Below are positions 18,404 to 28,180 of a stretch of 64,000 bases of DNA, one piece after another (positions within the stretch are counted from its first letter, which is position 1; each line of letters begins with the position of its first letter). The notes below the pieces were generated by a model. It ran no database searches and was not told the origin of the DNA. It worked only from the letters and a program-made list of their open reading frames with translations. The translations under genes and the position numbers were made by a program. The stretch is from Leptospiraceae bacterium (GTDB lineage: Bacteria; Spirochaetota; Leptospiria; Leptospirales; Leptospiraceae): NCBI GenBank assembly GCA_022402465.1, contig JAKRSH010000043.1, forward strand, positions 1 to 64,000. The letters run 5' to 3'.

Positions 18404-18598
18404 ATGGAAATAGGTACTCAAAATATCCACTCAGCGCATCCTATGGCTGTTCAGTCTAGCATACGTACAGAAAACCAAGTCCAAGACAGAGGCCCAGACT
18501 CAGTTCCTCCGATTTCTTCAGCTAGTTACAGTGCAGAAACTAATACAAAGGTGGACAATACCAAATCTTCTGGAAGAATGCTCGATACTACAGCTTAA
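18404..18598 (+). CDS. Small Ser/Thr-rich protein, strong ribosome site
   Basis: 64 residues, hydrophilic, with no signal peptide or membrane segment; probably disordered. The reason to call it is an excellent Shine-Dalgarno AGGAG at 18393-18397, 6 nt before the ATG, plus another AGGAG slightly upstream. The C-terminus reads SSGRMLDTTA. The size and ending remind me of small motility-associated proteins such as YjfB, but the similarity is too weak to name it. A coiled-coil protein gene follows after 72 nt. Confidence 0.65.
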   Translation: MEIGTQNIHSAHPMAVQSSIRTENQVQDRGPDSVPPISSASYSAETNTKVDNTKSSGRMLDTTA

Positions 18599-18670
18599 TC
18601 TATTTATTTGCAGGGATTAGATTTTCCTACAATCCATCTTCCCTTAGTCCGATAATGCTAAGGGTGACAC

Positions 18671-19486
18671 ATGGCTTTAACGAAAGAACAAAAACACGAG
18701 TTCAGCGAGAAAGTTGCTGATTTTAAAGTATACCTCGAAGAGCTAAAGAAAGAGCTCAATGTTTACAAAACCCAACTAAAGAAAAATCCTGAGATGACGC
18801 CATACTATTATATGGCTATGGCTATCAATGCAGTGAAAGTAATCAATACGAATCTATTGATGAATGACTTATCTGTATCTATACAAGGTATCAATGTCGT
18901 GAATTATTTAGAGACAGCCAAGAAAGAAATTTCCAATGCTATTAGCTACATAGAGCAATCCGTTGGCAATGATATAGATGGCTCCTTAAATGATAACAGA
19001 GAAAAGTTAGATAAAATAACTCGTCTTTCTCATACGCAGAGATTGAATTTTATTAAGGCTTTGCAAGAATGCACAAAAAAAACCATAGCAGCCTTTGGGC
19101 CCAATAGCAAGTGGAAATTCAGTTGGCCGGATGTTCACTACCGAATAGCAGGTGTAGCGAAGAATCTTTTTGATTTTAGAGAATTTGAAAAAGGGAAAGA
19201 TCTTGATAATCCAGACTACTATATCCAAAGAGAGCATTTCAATTTAATCATTTCCCTTGCTAACTTTGCAGCTCAGGAATATCGATCGAAATTTGACCTT
19301 TCCACTCAAAATGCCACCGATTTGAAATCATCCATAGCTATGCTTGATCTCAACCGAAAAATCATGCAGATTACAGGTGAGAATGAAGATCTAGAAAAAA
19401 CAAAAACTCTGATTGAGTCCTTGAAAAATAAGGTAGAAGATCTAGAAACTTCGGATGAAGAGAAAAAGAAAAAAAAGAAAAAATAG
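18671..19486 (+). CDS. Helical cytoplasmic protein with poly-Lys tail
   Basis: 271 residues, almost wholly helical, with AAGGGTG before the ATG. There is a coiled-coil start (residues 5-40), a central part containing [22 protein letters not shown], and a C-terminal coiled coil ending in seven Lys. No signal peptide and no family recognised. The trxA gene starts 47 nt later, so they may share a transcript. The Lys tail could bind nucleic acid or acidic partners; this is a guess. Confidence 0.75.
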   Translation: MALTKEQKHEFSEKVADFKVYLEELKKELNVYKTQLKKNPEMTPYYYMAMAINAVKVINTNLLMNDLSVSIQGINVVNYLETAKKEISNAISYIEQSVGNDIDGSLNDNREKLDKITRLSHTQRLNFIKALQECTKKTIAAFGPNSKWKFSWPDVHYRIAGVAKNLFDFREFEKGKDLDNPDYYIQREHFNLIISLANFAAQEYRSKFDLSTQNATDLKSSIAMLDLNRKIMQITGENEDLEKTKTLIESLKNKVEDLETSDEEKKKKKKK

Positions 19487-19533
19487 ACTAAAACCCTTTC
19501 TTGTCTAATGTGGAGTTTGGAAAGGAGATTTAT

Positions 19534-19845
19534 ATGGCGCTTGAAGCAGTAACCGACTCGAATTTTGATTCAGAGGTTTCCCAAGGACTTGTATTAGTAG
19601 ATTGTTGGGCAGAATGGTGTGGACCTTGTAGAATGGTCGCTCCTGTTTTGGATGAATTATCTGGAGAAATGTCTGATGTTTCTATTAAGAAACTAAATGT
19701 TGATGAAAACCAAAATACTGCTCAGAAGATGGGAATACAATCAATTCCGACTCTACTTCTTTTCAAAGATGGCAAACTAGTTGATAAAATGATTGGTGCT
19801 CTACCTAAACCACAAATCAAAAAATTCATCGAAAACCATAAATAA
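19534..19845 (+). CDS. trxA: Thioredoxin
   Basis: 103 residues from the ATG at 19534, which has AAAGGAG at 19521-19527 upstream. A longer frame opens at TTG 19501 but would put the ribosome site inside the gene. The active site WCGPC has Cys29 and Cys32, and the cis-Pro loop reads SIPTL. The enzyme is a general cytoplasmic disulphide reductase. An extra Cys24 sits in VDCWAEWC. It lies between the helical protein gene and the MBL/cNMP gene. Confidence 0.95.
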   Translation: MALEAVTDSNFDSEVSQGLVLVDCWAEWCGPCRMVAPVLDELSGEMSDVSIKKLNVDENQNTAQKMGIQSIPTLLLFKDGKLVDKMIGALPKPQIKKFIENHK

Positions 19846-19871
19846 CCGATTAACATCAATTAGGTAGCAAA

Positions 19872-22022
19872 ATGGTCGTAACAGCGAAACAGAATTTTAC
19901 AGAACTTCCACGGGGAGGATATCTAGTTGATACCTCGGAGGGATATATTCAATTCGGTTCTCCACCTGAGACTATCAAGGATACTATGGACTTCGAGAAG
20001 AAGACTCCTCTTGTCTTTGTGCTACCTAATAAATTTTTTCATGTTGAGAAAGGAATCTCAGTAGCTGAGTTAGAATTTCCAATTTATTTTAATTTTTTTC
20101 TACGTAAAAAGAAGACTTATATTATCTGCACTCCCGAACAAAAAGAACAGCTAACAACTGTTCTGAAAGAATCATTGATGGGTCCAGAAAATGTAGACCT
20201 TGCCTCGGAATATATCGATGGGGAAGATTCATTTGGGTTTCCGGACATGGTTGCGGAGATGGCTTTTTTCCGAAGCTATAAAACCTTAGAAGATGTAGTA
20301 GAATTTATCCTATTTGATAACAACCAAGTGAATTTTGGATCTGTTCACATTAAGAAATTAGATACTGGTGAATTCTTATTAACAGACAAAGCCGATTCCT
20401 ACAAAATCCCTGGGGAAGTCGGCTTTAATATCAAATATGATATTGGGAAGAGAATGGAAGAACCCTTCCAGGCTCCCCTGCTTGGTATCACCTGCCTAGG
20501 TCCATCTCATGGCTTTGATCCAGACGATAATACTTCTGGCTTCATTCTTTGGATCAACCACCAAGGTATCATGGTTGATCCACCCGTGAATTCTACAGAA
20601 TGGCTGAGAGAATCAAATGTTAATCCCAAACTGATCAATAATGTAATATTAACTCATTGTCATGCGGATCATGATGCCGGAACTTTTCAAAAGATCCTAG
20701 AAGAAGGGAAGATAACTATCTTTGCAACTGCTACAGTTATGGAAAGTTTTCTTCGGAAATATTCTAGTTTAACTAAAATTCCCAAAAAAGAGCTGATGGA
20801 ACTCTTTAATTACATGCCCATCATCATAGGCAAACCAACTTTAATAGGTGGAGCTGAATTTTTATTTCATTATGCCTTGCATTCAATTCCTTCAACGGGA
20901 TTTCAATTTTTCTTCCATGATCAATCTTTTCTTTATACTTCTGATCATTTAAATGATCCAGAAGTTTTGGACAAAATGTACGCACAAAAGGTCCTTCCTG
21001 AGACAAGATGGAAATTCTTGAAGAATTTTCCATGGGAACCTTCTGTGATCTACCACGAAGCTGGTGTACCTCCGCTTCATACTAAAATTTCTTATCTCGC
21101 AAGTCTTCCAGAAGAAATACAAAAGAAGATCACAGTTTACCATATTGCAAAGAAAGATATGCCCAAAGATTCCCATTTGAAACTGGCAACATTTGGAATT
21201 GAAAATACCTTATATCCTAAAATCACCCCACCCTTCTACCAAGAGGCTTATAATCTTCTGGATATCATGTCTCAAATTGATATCTTCCAAGGCTATCCTA
21301 TTGAAAAAGCAAAGGAATTTCTCTTGATAGTGAAAGAGGAAAAGTACAAACGTGGTGAACAGATTATAGCAAAGGGAACTCCAGGTGATAAATTTTATAT
21401 CATCGCTTCTGGTAATGTAAAGTTTGAAGGACTTGGTGAGGATAAAGACACTCCAATCAAACGATATGGTACTTATGAGTACTTTGGAGAAGCATCTCTT
21501 ATTTTAAACACAACAAGACAAGCGGATGTTATTGCTGAGACAGATGTCGTTGCCCTAACTATAGAGAAATCCCGCTTCCTGCAATTTATACGTGGATCCG
21601 ATCTCAAGCAGAACCTTGAAAGATTGAATGAAGTTCGTGAATCCAATTCCTGGAAGACGATAATGGCTTCCAAAAGTTTTAAGGGTGCAACTAGCCATCA
21701 GATTACACAATTGGAACTTATTATGTTTCCAGAATCTTTTCCCGCACATACAGCTTTGATTCGGGAGAACGAGACATTTAACTCTGGCTATATCATTCGA
21801 GAGGGAAGCATAGAAGTGTTCCACAATGGAAGCTTAGTCAAAGAACTTGGAGTTGGCGATTTTGTAGGGGAAATTTTCCATTTAACAAAGAAACTTCCTT
21901 CAACCTACACCTTTGTAACCAAAACTTCGGCTGAAGTATATACTCTGGAGCAAGATCTTTTAGTTCAATATCTAAAGAAGAATCCAGGCGTTTATATGAG
22001 AATGAATACCGTCTATGAATGA
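19872..22022 (+). CDS. Metallo-beta-lactamase-fold protein with two cyclic-nucleotide-binding domains
   Basis: 716 residues, cytoplasmic. A metallo-hydrolase domain carries THCHADHD with His262, His264, Asp266 and His267, plus later ligands around LHSIPSTG, YTSDHLND and IYHEAG. The C-terminal part holds two cNMP-binding domains. The first (about 490-590) keeps the phosphate cassette FGEASLILNTTRQADV with its Glu and Arg; the second (about 625-716) keeps the Glu (VGEIFHL) but lacks the Arg, so it probably does not bind. The family contains proteins annotated as cAMP/cGMP-dependent cyclic-nucleotide phosphodiesterases, so feedback control of cAMP level is plausible. The N-terminal 200 residues match nothing I know. 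It follows trxA after 26 nt. Confidence 0.8.
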   Translation: MVVTAKQNFTELPRGGYLVDTSEGYIQFGSPPETIKDTMDFEKKTPLVFVLPNKFFHVEKGISVAELEFPIYFNFFLRKKKTYIICTPEQKEQLTTVLKESLMGPENVDLASEYIDGEDSFGFPDMVAEMAFFRSYKTLEDVVEFILFDNNQVNFGSVHIKKLDTGEFLLTDKADSYKIPGEVGFNIKYDIGKRMEEPFQAPLLGITCLGPSHGFDPDDNTSGFILWINHQGIMVDPPVNSTEWLRESNVNPKLINNVILTHCHADHDAGTFQKILEEGKITIFATATVMESFLRKYSSLTKIPKKELMELFNYMPIIIGKPTLIGGAEFLFHYALHSIPSTGFQFFFHDQSFLYTSDHLNDPEVLDKMYAQKVLPETRWKFLKNFPWEPSVIYHEAGVPPLHTKISYLASLPEEIQKKITVYHIAKKDMPKDSHLKLATFGIENTLYPKITPPFYQEAYNLLDIMSQIDIFQGYPIEKAKEFLLIVKEEKYKRGEQIIAKGTPGDKFYIIASGNVKFEGLGEDKDTPIKRYGTYEYFGEASLILNTTRQADVIAETDVVALTIEKSRFLQFIRGSDLKQNLERLNEVRESNSWKTIMASKSFKGATSHQITQLELIMFPESFPAHTALIRENETFNSGYIIREGSIEVFHNGSLVKELGVGDFVGEIFHLTKKLPSTYTFVTKTSAEVYTLEQDLLVQYLKKNPGVYMRMNTVYE

Positions 22023-22110
22023 TAGAATTTATACAAATTAAATTTATCAATTCATCCAAGCGAAAAACAAGAATTAGATTATATAATACTAACTTTACAA
22101 GGAAAAGATC

Positions 22111-23241
22111 ATGGAAAGAATTTTAGAATTTACAGAAGAACACAATCAATTTAGAGAAATGGCTAGGAAATTTTTTGAAACAGAAGTGAAACCGTTTCAT
22201 GAAGAATGGGAAAAGGCTCACATAGTTCCAAAAGAAGTTTGGAAGAAAGCTGGCGCAAATGGACTACTTTGCCCAGATGTTCCAGAAGAATACGGTGGAT
22301 CTGGTGCTGACTTTTTGTATAACATCATCATAATTGAGGAATCTTCTAAGGTAGGGAATTCTGGATTCTTTATCTCCTTGCACAATGATGTTATCGCTCC
22401 CTATATCACAACTTACGGAAACGAAGAGCAAAAGAAAAAATGGCTGCCGAAATGTATCAGTGGAGAAAGCATCCTTGCGGTTGCTATGACTGAGCCAGGA
22501 GCTGGATCTGATCTCAAAGGTATCCGAACTTCTGCTGTTGATAAGGGGGACCATTTTGTAGTGAATGGTCAGAAAACATTTATTTCCAATGGTCAATTAG
22601 CCGATTTAATCGTAACAGCCGTTAAACATGACAATGGTACAATATCACTTGTGATGATTGAAGAAGGAATGAAAGGATTTGAAAGAGGCAGGAATCTCGA
22701 TAAAATCGGATTAAAAGCCCAAGATACTTCCGAGCTTTACTTCAATGATGTTATCGTACCTAAGGAAAATCTTCTAGGTAAGCAAGGACAAGGCTTTCGT
22801 TATCTTATGATGAAATTGGCCCAAGAAAGATTGGTTTTGGCTGTAGCAGCTGTTGAAGCAACTCGTCTTGTTCATAATATTACTCTAAAGTATATAAAAG
22901 AGAGACAAGCCTTTGGCAAAAAAATTGGATCTTTCCAAAATACGAAATTCAAAATGGCTGAGATGGCAACTGAATTAGAAATGGCTCAAGTGTTCTGTGA
23001 CCAAGCTGTTATGACTCATATGAAAGGTGTCAACACAACTGTGGAAGCATCTATGGCGAAATGGTATGCAACAGAAATGCAAAAGCGTCACACAGATGAA
23101 TGCCTTCAATTCTTTGGTGGGTATGGCTATATGATGGAGTATCCTATAGCTAGAGCTTATATAGATGCTCGAATCCAAACAATTTATGCTGGAACAACTG
23201 AAATTATGAAAGAAATTATTGGTAGATCTTTAGGTCTTTAA
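22111..23241 (+). CDS. Acyl-CoA dehydrogenase
   Basis: 376 residues, standard length. The FAD/substrate signature AMTEPGAGSDLKGIRTSAV and the C-terminal IYAGTTEIMKEIIGRSL are present. In the short/medium-chain type the catalytic Glu sits in that C-terminal YEGT motif; here it is Ala, as in the long-chain/isovaleryl type, where the base lies in the ERLVLA segment, corresponding to Glu239 here. Function: first step of beta-oxidation or branched-chain acyl-CoA oxidation, passing electrons to EtfBA (45.6 kb). Ribosome site CAAGGAAAAG precedes the ATG. Substrate chain length cannot be told from sequence alone. Confidence 0.92.
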   Translation: MERILEFTEEHNQFREMARKFFETEVKPFHEEWEKAHIVPKEVWKKAGANGLLCPDVPEEYGGSGADFLYNIIIIEESSKVGNSGFFISLHNDVIAPYITTYGNEEQKKKWLPKCISGESILAVAMTEPGAGSDLKGIRTSAVDKGDHFVVNGQKTFISNGQLADLIVTAVKHDNGTISLVMIEEGMKGFERGRNLDKIGLKAQDTSELYFNDVIVPKENLLGKQGQGFRYLMMKLAQERLVLAVAAVEATRLVHNITLKYIKERQAFGKKIGSFQNTKFKMAEMATELEMAQVFCDQAVMTHMKGVNTTVEASMAKWYATEMQKRHTDECLQFFGGYGYMMEYPIARAYIDARIQTIYAGTTEIMKEIIGRSLGL

Positions 23242-23266
23242 GTCTTTTCTTTCTAAGCAAAACACT

Positions 23267-23311
23267 TGGGATTAGAATGTTTTTCGATTAGAAAAATCAG
23301 CTTTAATCCCA
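23267..23311. terminator. Nested hairpin between convergent genes
   Basis: TGGGATTA (23267-23274) pairs with TAATCCCA (23304-23311), and inside it TTTTTC (23280-23285) pairs with GAAAAA (23291-23296). It lies between the acyl-CoA dehydrogenase and thiE genes, which face each other, and may end transcription on one or both strands. No long T-run follows the outer stem, so a structured RNA or protein site remains possible. Confidence 0.4.
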
Positions 23312-23390
23312 GGTATATGAATCTCCACCTCTTGTTTCAATCCTCATAGCAAATCTGTTCAATGCTATTGTATACTTAGAGAAATCTTTA

Positions 23391-24071
23391 TTATATCAAA
23401 AATTGTTTTAATTCTGTGGCTGCAAGCCTAGGATCTTTAGCCGAACATATTGCAGAAACGACTGCTAGACTATCCGCCCCTGCTTTTACAATAGAGGCAC
23501 CATTTTCCAAATGAATTCCACCAATAGCAACCAAGGGCATATCTGTAGCATTGCGGAGCTCTTGAAGACCCTCAAGTCCCCAAGGTTTCTTAGTATCTAA
23601 TTTTGTTGAGGTCGGAAAGATAGGGCTCACCCCAAAATAATCCACAAAATTCTTTTCTTTAGTTTCTAAATTATGAGATTTTATTTTAGCAAAATAAGAT
23701 CTTAGATCATCCATAGATTCTAAGGACAAGCCTAGGATCTTCGATGAACTTAAAATTTTGCGAGCAGAGAGGAAATTTACATCAGATTGACCAATATGTG
23801 CTCCATCTGCATTTAACTCTAGTGCTAGGGAAAGGTCATCGTTAATAATAAAAAGCCTGCCATAGGCAGAGCATATATCCCGGATTTCGACTAACTCTTG
23901 TCTGTGCTTTTGTGGATTGTAGCTCTTTTCACGATATTGGACGATATCAACTCCACCAAGAATAGCCTGCTCTACTACCCAGGCCAAAGACCGACCTAGG
24001 CAGAGGGAGGAATCTGTCACAAGGTAGAGAGATTTTTTAGGAAAAGAACTTCTACCTTTAACATCATACAT
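23391..24071 (-). CDS. thiE: Thiamine-phosphate synthase
   Basis: 226 residues. ThiE joins the pyrimidine and thiazole phosphates into thiamine phosphate. The motifs VQYREK, INDDLSLALELNADGAHIGQ, SPIFPTSTK and VAIGGI are all in place on a TIM-barrel pattern. The second motif normally has Arg after ND; here it is Asp. The gene lies 22 nt downstream of the first PEPCK gene and may be read with it, though no other thiamine gene is near. Confidence 0.92.
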   Translation of the reverse strand: MYDVKGRSSFPKKSLYLVTDSSLCLGRSLAWVVEQAILGGVDIVQYREKSYNPQKHRQELVEIRDICSAYGRLFIINDDLSLALELNADGAHIGQSDVNFLSARKILSSSKILGLSLESMDDLRSYFAKIKSHNLETKEKNFVDYFGVSPIFPTSTKLDTKKPWGLEGLQELRNATDMPLVAIGGIHLENGASIVKAGADSLAVVSAICSAKDPRLAATELKQFLI

Positions 24072-24093
24072 TCAAAAATTTTCTAAATTGAAA

Positions 24094-25932
24094 TTACCTT
24101 TCTTCCGCTAGGGCCCATTTTTCAGGGGAACGCCATAAGCTAGAAACTATCAATTCTTTGATCCATGTGAATTCTTTTGGTAATCTATCATAAAGTTTTG
24201 AAAAAAGTTCATCATGAGAGGAAATTTCTTGTTTCCAAAGCTCACGATCAATTTCCATTGTTTTGTTAAAAGAATCACGATTAAAATCAAGTCCCTTCCA
24301 ATCTAAATCTTCGTACTTAGGAACCCAACCTATAGGAGATTCAACGGCAAATGCTCTTCCATGCACTCTGTCCACTATCCACTTTAGGACTCGCATATTA
24401 TCACCAAAACCAGGCCAGGTGAATTTACCATTTTCATCTTTACGAAACCAATTCACTCCAAAGATTCTTGGTGGGTTTGGAAGTTTTCGTCCAAAGTTTA
24501 GCCAATGATTGAAATAATCACCTGCATGGTAGCCAAGGAAAGGAAGCATAGCAAATGGATCTCGCCTAACGACACCCTGTTGGCCAAAAGCTGCAGCAGT
24601 AGTCTCAGAACCCATAGTTGCTGCAAGGTAAACTCCGTAATTCCAATTGAAAGATTGGTAAACTAAAGGAACAGTCGATGCACGTCTTCCACCAAACACT
24701 ATAGCAGAGATAGGAACTCCCGCTGGATCCTCCCATTTGGGGTCTATGGAAGGGCACTGGGATGCAGGAGAGGTGAATCTTGCATTTGGATGGGCTGCTG
24801 GCTTACCAGAAGATTTATCATAGGGCTTGCCTGTCCAATCTGTCATACCATCTGGAACGTCCTTACTCAATCCCTCCCACCATACATCTCCATCTGCTGT
24901 CAAAGCAACATTGGTAAAGATAGAATTCGACTGGAGGGTTGCCATAGCATTGTAATTCGTTTCAAAATTAGTACCTGGTGCAACACCAAAGTACCCAGCC
25001 TCAGGATTAATAGCACGAAGTTGTCCATTTTCATCTGGCTTAAGCCAGGCTATATCATCACCAACTGTAGTAACCTTCCAACCTTCCATAGACTTAGGAG
25101 GAACTAACATAGCAAAGTTGGTTTTGCCACAGGCTGAGGGAAAAGCAGCGGATACATAGGTTTTTTCACCCTTAGGATCTTCGACACCCAGTATTAACAT
25201 ATGCTCAGCAAGCCAGCCCTGATCTCGTCCCATAGTTGAAGCAAGTCTTAGAGCAAAACATTTCTTACCTAGTAAGGCATTTCCGCCATAACCAGATCCG
25301 TAAGAGACGATAGAATTTTCTTCAGGGAAATGACATATGTATTTTACAGTTGGATTGCAAGGCCAGGAAACATCTTTTTGACCTTTTTCAAGTGGTGCAC
25401 CTACAGAATGCAAAGCTTTTACAAACTCACCTTCCCCAAGCACTTCAAATACCTTCTTGCCCATACGAGTCATGATTTTCATATTCACTGCAACATAGGC
25501 AGAATCGGATAGCTCAACCCCAATATGTGCAATAGGAGAACCAAGAGGGCCCATACTAAAAGGAATCACATAGAGAGTTCTTCCCTTCATACTTCCATCA
25601 AATAATTTATTGAGGGTTTGTTTCATTTCACTTGGCTCAACCCAGTTATTGGTTGGCCCAGCATCTTCTTTGCGACGAGAATTGATGAAGGTTCTATCTT
25701 CCACACGAGCAACATCCGAAGGATCAGAAAAGGCTAAAAAGGAGTTGGGTTTTTTCTCAGGATTGAGCTTTCGAAAGGTTCCTGACGCAACTAAATCATT
25801 GCATAATTTGTCGTATTCTTCATCGCTTCCATCACACCAGTGAATCTTGTCTGGCTTACACAAGTCTGCGATCTCAGTCACCCAATCAATTAGGGCCTTG
25901 TTCTTAACATACGAAGGAACGGATAAATCCAT
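24094..25932 (-). CDS. pckG: GTP-dependent phosphoenolpyruvate carboxykinase, copy 1
   Basis: 612 residues, the usual size of the GTP class. It turns oxaloacetate into phosphoenolpyruvate, the first step of gluconeogenesis. The reactive-Cys P-loop SACGKTN has Cys268; [14 protein letters not shown] and [11 protein letters not shown] are further class signatures. A near neighbour at 26.2-28.0 kb is a clear paralogue. This copy has its own gap of 284 bp with a promoter candidate, so the two are probably not one transcript unit in all conditions. Confidence 0.95.
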   Translation of the reverse strand: MDLSVPSYVKNKALIDWVTEIADLCKPDKIHWCDGSDEEYDKLCNDLVASGTFRKLNPEKKPNSFLAFSDPSDVARVEDRTFINSRRKEDAGPTNNWVEPSEMKQTLNKLFDGSMKGRTLYVIPFSMGPLGSPIAHIGVELSDSAYVAVNMKIMTRMGKKVFEVLGEGEFVKALHSVGAPLEKGQKDVSWPCNPTVKYICHFPEENSIVSYGSGYGGNALLGKKCFALRLASTMGRDQGWLAEHMLILGVEDPKGEKTYVSAAFPSACGKTNFAMLVPPKSMEGWKVTTVGDDIAWLKPDENGQLRAINPEAGYFGVAPGTNFETNYNAMATLQSNSIFTNVALTADGDVWWEGLSKDVPDGMTDWTGKPYDKSSGKPAAHPNARFTSPASQCPSIDPKWEDPAGVPISAIVFGGRRASTVPLVYQSFNWNYGVYLAATMGSETTAAAFGQQGVVRRDPFAMLPFLGYHAGDYFNHWLNFGRKLPNPPRIFGVNWFRKDENGKFTWPGFGDNMRVLKWIVDRVHGRAFAVESPIGWVPKYEDLDWKGLDFNRDSFNKTMEIDRELWKQEISSHDELFSKLYDRLPKEFTWIKELIVSSLWRSPEKWALAEER

Positions 25933-26216
25933 GAATATTCTCCCAAATTCAGATAGTATTACTAAAATTTGCCATTATAGAAACGAGTCAATGGGTTTTC
26001 CCAAGGAAAAATTTACTTCGGAAAAGAGAATGGAATGTGAATTGTAAAAGTATATAATTTATTTTCAAGAATGGAGCCCTGATTCTTAAAAACGCAATTT
26101 CCTTAGACCACCTTGTTATCTTAGGCTTCTTAAAGATATGCAAAACCTATATAAAAAGACCTAAGTCCAATATCTAAATCAGACTCAGGCCAAAGGATTG
26201 GTATTGCTTTCTCCGA
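25933..26216. other. 284-bp gap between the two PEPCK genes
   Basis: No gene or RNA was found. A promoter candidate for the downstream PEPCK gene lies at 26041-26068 (separate entry). The rest is AT-rich and shows no strong hairpin, although the upstream PEPCK gene ends here. Confidence 0.5.
26041..26068 (-). promoter_or_regulatory. Candidate sigma-70 promoter for PEPCK copy 1
   Basis: On the minus strand TTGAAA (26068-26063) and TACAAT (26046-26041) are 16 nt apart; the -10 element matches 5 of 6. The leader would be about 100 nt. Confidence 0.4.
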
Positions 26217-28028
26217 TTAGGATTTTAGGTTCTTTTCGAGCTTATCTAATTCTTGCTTGAGTTCGGATGGCAATTTATCCCCAAAGATCGGATAATGATT
26301 TTCTCGTATATCTTTCAATTCTGCAAGCCAGCCATCTGTATCAACTGCAAGAATATCTTTGAGTTGATTCGAGCTTACTTCTTTGGGAAGGTCTATAGCA
26401 TCCTCAGTTGGCATAATTCCTATAGCCGTCTCCTTGGATTTACCAAGTCCATCACATTGCTCAAATATCCACTTGAGAACTCTAGAGTTCTCACCATAAC
26501 CGGGCCAAACAAATTTACCATCCTTCTTACGAAACCAGTTCACAAAGAAAAGTTTGGGCAATTTGTCCGCAGATGTCTTCTTTCCTATATTGATCCAATG
26601 TTGGAAGTAATCACCCATATTATAACCACAAAAAGGAAGCATAGCAAAAGGATCTCGTCTAACAGTTCCCGCTTTGAGATCCAAGGCGGCCGCAGTAATC
26701 TCAGAACCAACGATAGATCCCATAAACACTCCATGATTCCAATCTCTTGCTTGGGTTACGAGCGGAATGGTATTTGGTCTACGTCCCCCGAATAAAATCG
26801 CATCAATAGGAACACCATTTGGGTCTTCCCACTCAGAAGCTATTGCTGGGCATTGTGAGGCAGGAGCAGTGAATCTTGCGTTGGGATGTGCTGCTGGTTG
26901 ATCGGAACCTTGCTTCCAATCCTTTCCATGCCAATCCGTAAGTGGAAACTTCGGTTCTGTTCCCATTCCTTCCCACCATATATCTTTATCAGCCGTTAAA
27001 GCAACATTTGAAAAAATAGTATTAGATTTAATAGATGCCATTGCATTCGGGTTAGAATCCTCTGAAGTCCCTGGTGCTACTCCAAAAAATCCTGCTTCTG
27101 GATTTATCGCTCTCAGTCTTCCATCAGCACCAAACTTCATCCATGCGATATCATCACCGACAGTCTCTACCTTCCAACCAGGAATAGTTGGGACAAGCAT
27201 AGCCAAATTGGTCTTACCGCAAGCAGAAGGAAAGGCAGCCGCTATGTATTTTCTTAAGCCACTTGGATTGGTTAGTTTGAGGATAAGCATATGTTCCGCC
27301 ATCCAACCTTCTTCTTTGGCAAGGGAGGAAGCTATTCTTAGAGCAAGGCACTTCTTTCCTAATAATGCGTTGCCCCCATAACCAGAACCATAAGACCAGA
27401 TCAACCTTTCTTCTGGAAAATGAGAAATGTATTTTTTATCCAAAGGTGCACAGGGCCATTTCCCATCATCTGATTCACCTTCTTTTAATGGCTTGCCAAC
27501 TGAATGTAAGCATGGTATAAATTCCCCTGTCTCACCTAAAGTTTCTAGAACCTTAGAACCTACTCTCGTCATAATATGCATGTTAGTAACAACATAAGCT
27601 GAATCGGTAATCTCAACACCTATCTTTGCAATATCAGAACCTATAGGTCCCATAGAAAAAGGAATTACATACATAGTTCTTCCCTTCATACAACCATTGT
27701 ACAATTCTTTCATGGTTGACTTCAATTCTTCAGGCTCAACCCAATTGTTGGTTGGTCCTGCATCTTCCTTCTTCAAGGAAGAAATATAAGTCCGATTTTC
27801 AACTCTAGCCACATCAGAAGGATCTGTTCGAAACAAATAACTATTTTCTCGCTTAAGGGGAATTGCCATACCCTGTTCTACAAGTTCATGAATCAATCGC
27901 TCGTACTCACTTGGGGAACCATCGCACCAAATGATTTGGTCTGGTTGGGTCATAGCAGAAACTTCTTCTACCCAAGAGATTAGTTTTTTATTTTTAGTAG
28001 GGGCTGCACTTAAAGTATTTGAATTCAT
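26217..28028 (-). CDS. pckG: GTP-dependent phosphoenolpyruvate carboxykinase, copy 2
   Basis: 603 residues, same family and gene order as the neighbour. The P-loop SACGKTN has Cys270; [14 protein letters not shown] and [10 protein letters not shown] match. It differs from the first copy in its N- and C-termini and at the nucleotide-site segment (RRPNT against RRAST). All catalytic motifs are kept, so both copies are probably active. The ATG is preceded by AGAAGG, and a 21-bp palindrome lies 29-49 nt upstream. It is divergent from the glycogen synthase gene. Confidence 0.95.
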   Translation of the reverse strand: MNSNTLSAAPTKNKKLISWVEEVSAMTQPDQIIWCDGSPSEYERLIHELVEQGMAIPLKRENSYLFRTDPSDVARVENRTYISSLKKEDAGPTNNWVEPEELKSTMKELYNGCMKGRTMYVIPFSMGPIGSDIAKIGVEITDSAYVVTNMHIMTRVGSKVLETLGETGEFIPCLHSVGKPLKEGESDDGKWPCAPLDKKYISHFPEERLIWSYGSGYGGNALLGKKCLALRIASSLAKEEGWMAEHMLILKLTNPSGLRKYIAAAFPSACGKTNLAMLVPTIPGWKVETVGDDIAWMKFGADGRLRAINPEAGFFGVAPGTSEDSNPNAMASIKSNTIFSNVALTADKDIWWEGMGTEPKFPLTDWHGKDWKQGSDQPAAHPNARFTAPASQCPAIASEWEDPNGVPIDAILFGGRRPNTIPLVTQARDWNHGVFMGSIVGSEITAAALDLKAGTVRRDPFAMLPFCGYNMGDYFQHWINIGKKTSADKLPKLFFVNWFRKKDGKFVWPGYGENSRVLKWIFEQCDGLGKSKETAIGIMPTEDAIDLPKEVSSNQLKDILAVDTDGWLAELKDIRENHYPIFGDKLPSELKQELDKLEKNLKS

Positions 28029-28056
28029 GTATACCTTCTGTTTTTTTAAAATGTTT

Positions 28057-28077
28057 CTAATTGAATCTTCAAATTAG
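28057..28077. promoter_or_regulatory. Near-perfect palindrome, operator candidate
   Basis: CTAATTGAA (28057-28065) and TTCAAATTAG (28068-28077) are reverse complements apart from one extra A. It sits in the 152-bp gap between the divergent PEPCK copy 2 and glycogen synthase genes, where a regulator could control both. Confidence 0.4.
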
Positions 28078-28180
28078 GAGGAGAAATCTTAATTCCAAAA
28101 TATCAGTTTATCCTAAATATACAACCGAAAAATAATTCCAAGCCCAAGTAAGCCCAATACAATGGCATTAGTACACCACT

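Noticed and set aside
19501-19533. Longer N-terminus of thioredoxin
   Set aside because: The AAAGGAG ribosome site and the usual thioredoxin length indicate the ATG at 19534.
22111-23241. Loss of the catalytic Glu in the acyl-CoA dehydrogenase (YAGT where YEGT is known)
   Set aside because: This is normal for the long-chain/isovaleryl type, where the base is in the ERLVLA segment, here Glu239.
26253-26795. 180-codon frame opposite PEPCK copy 2
   Set aside because: Mirror of a strongly conserved gene; no independent evidence.
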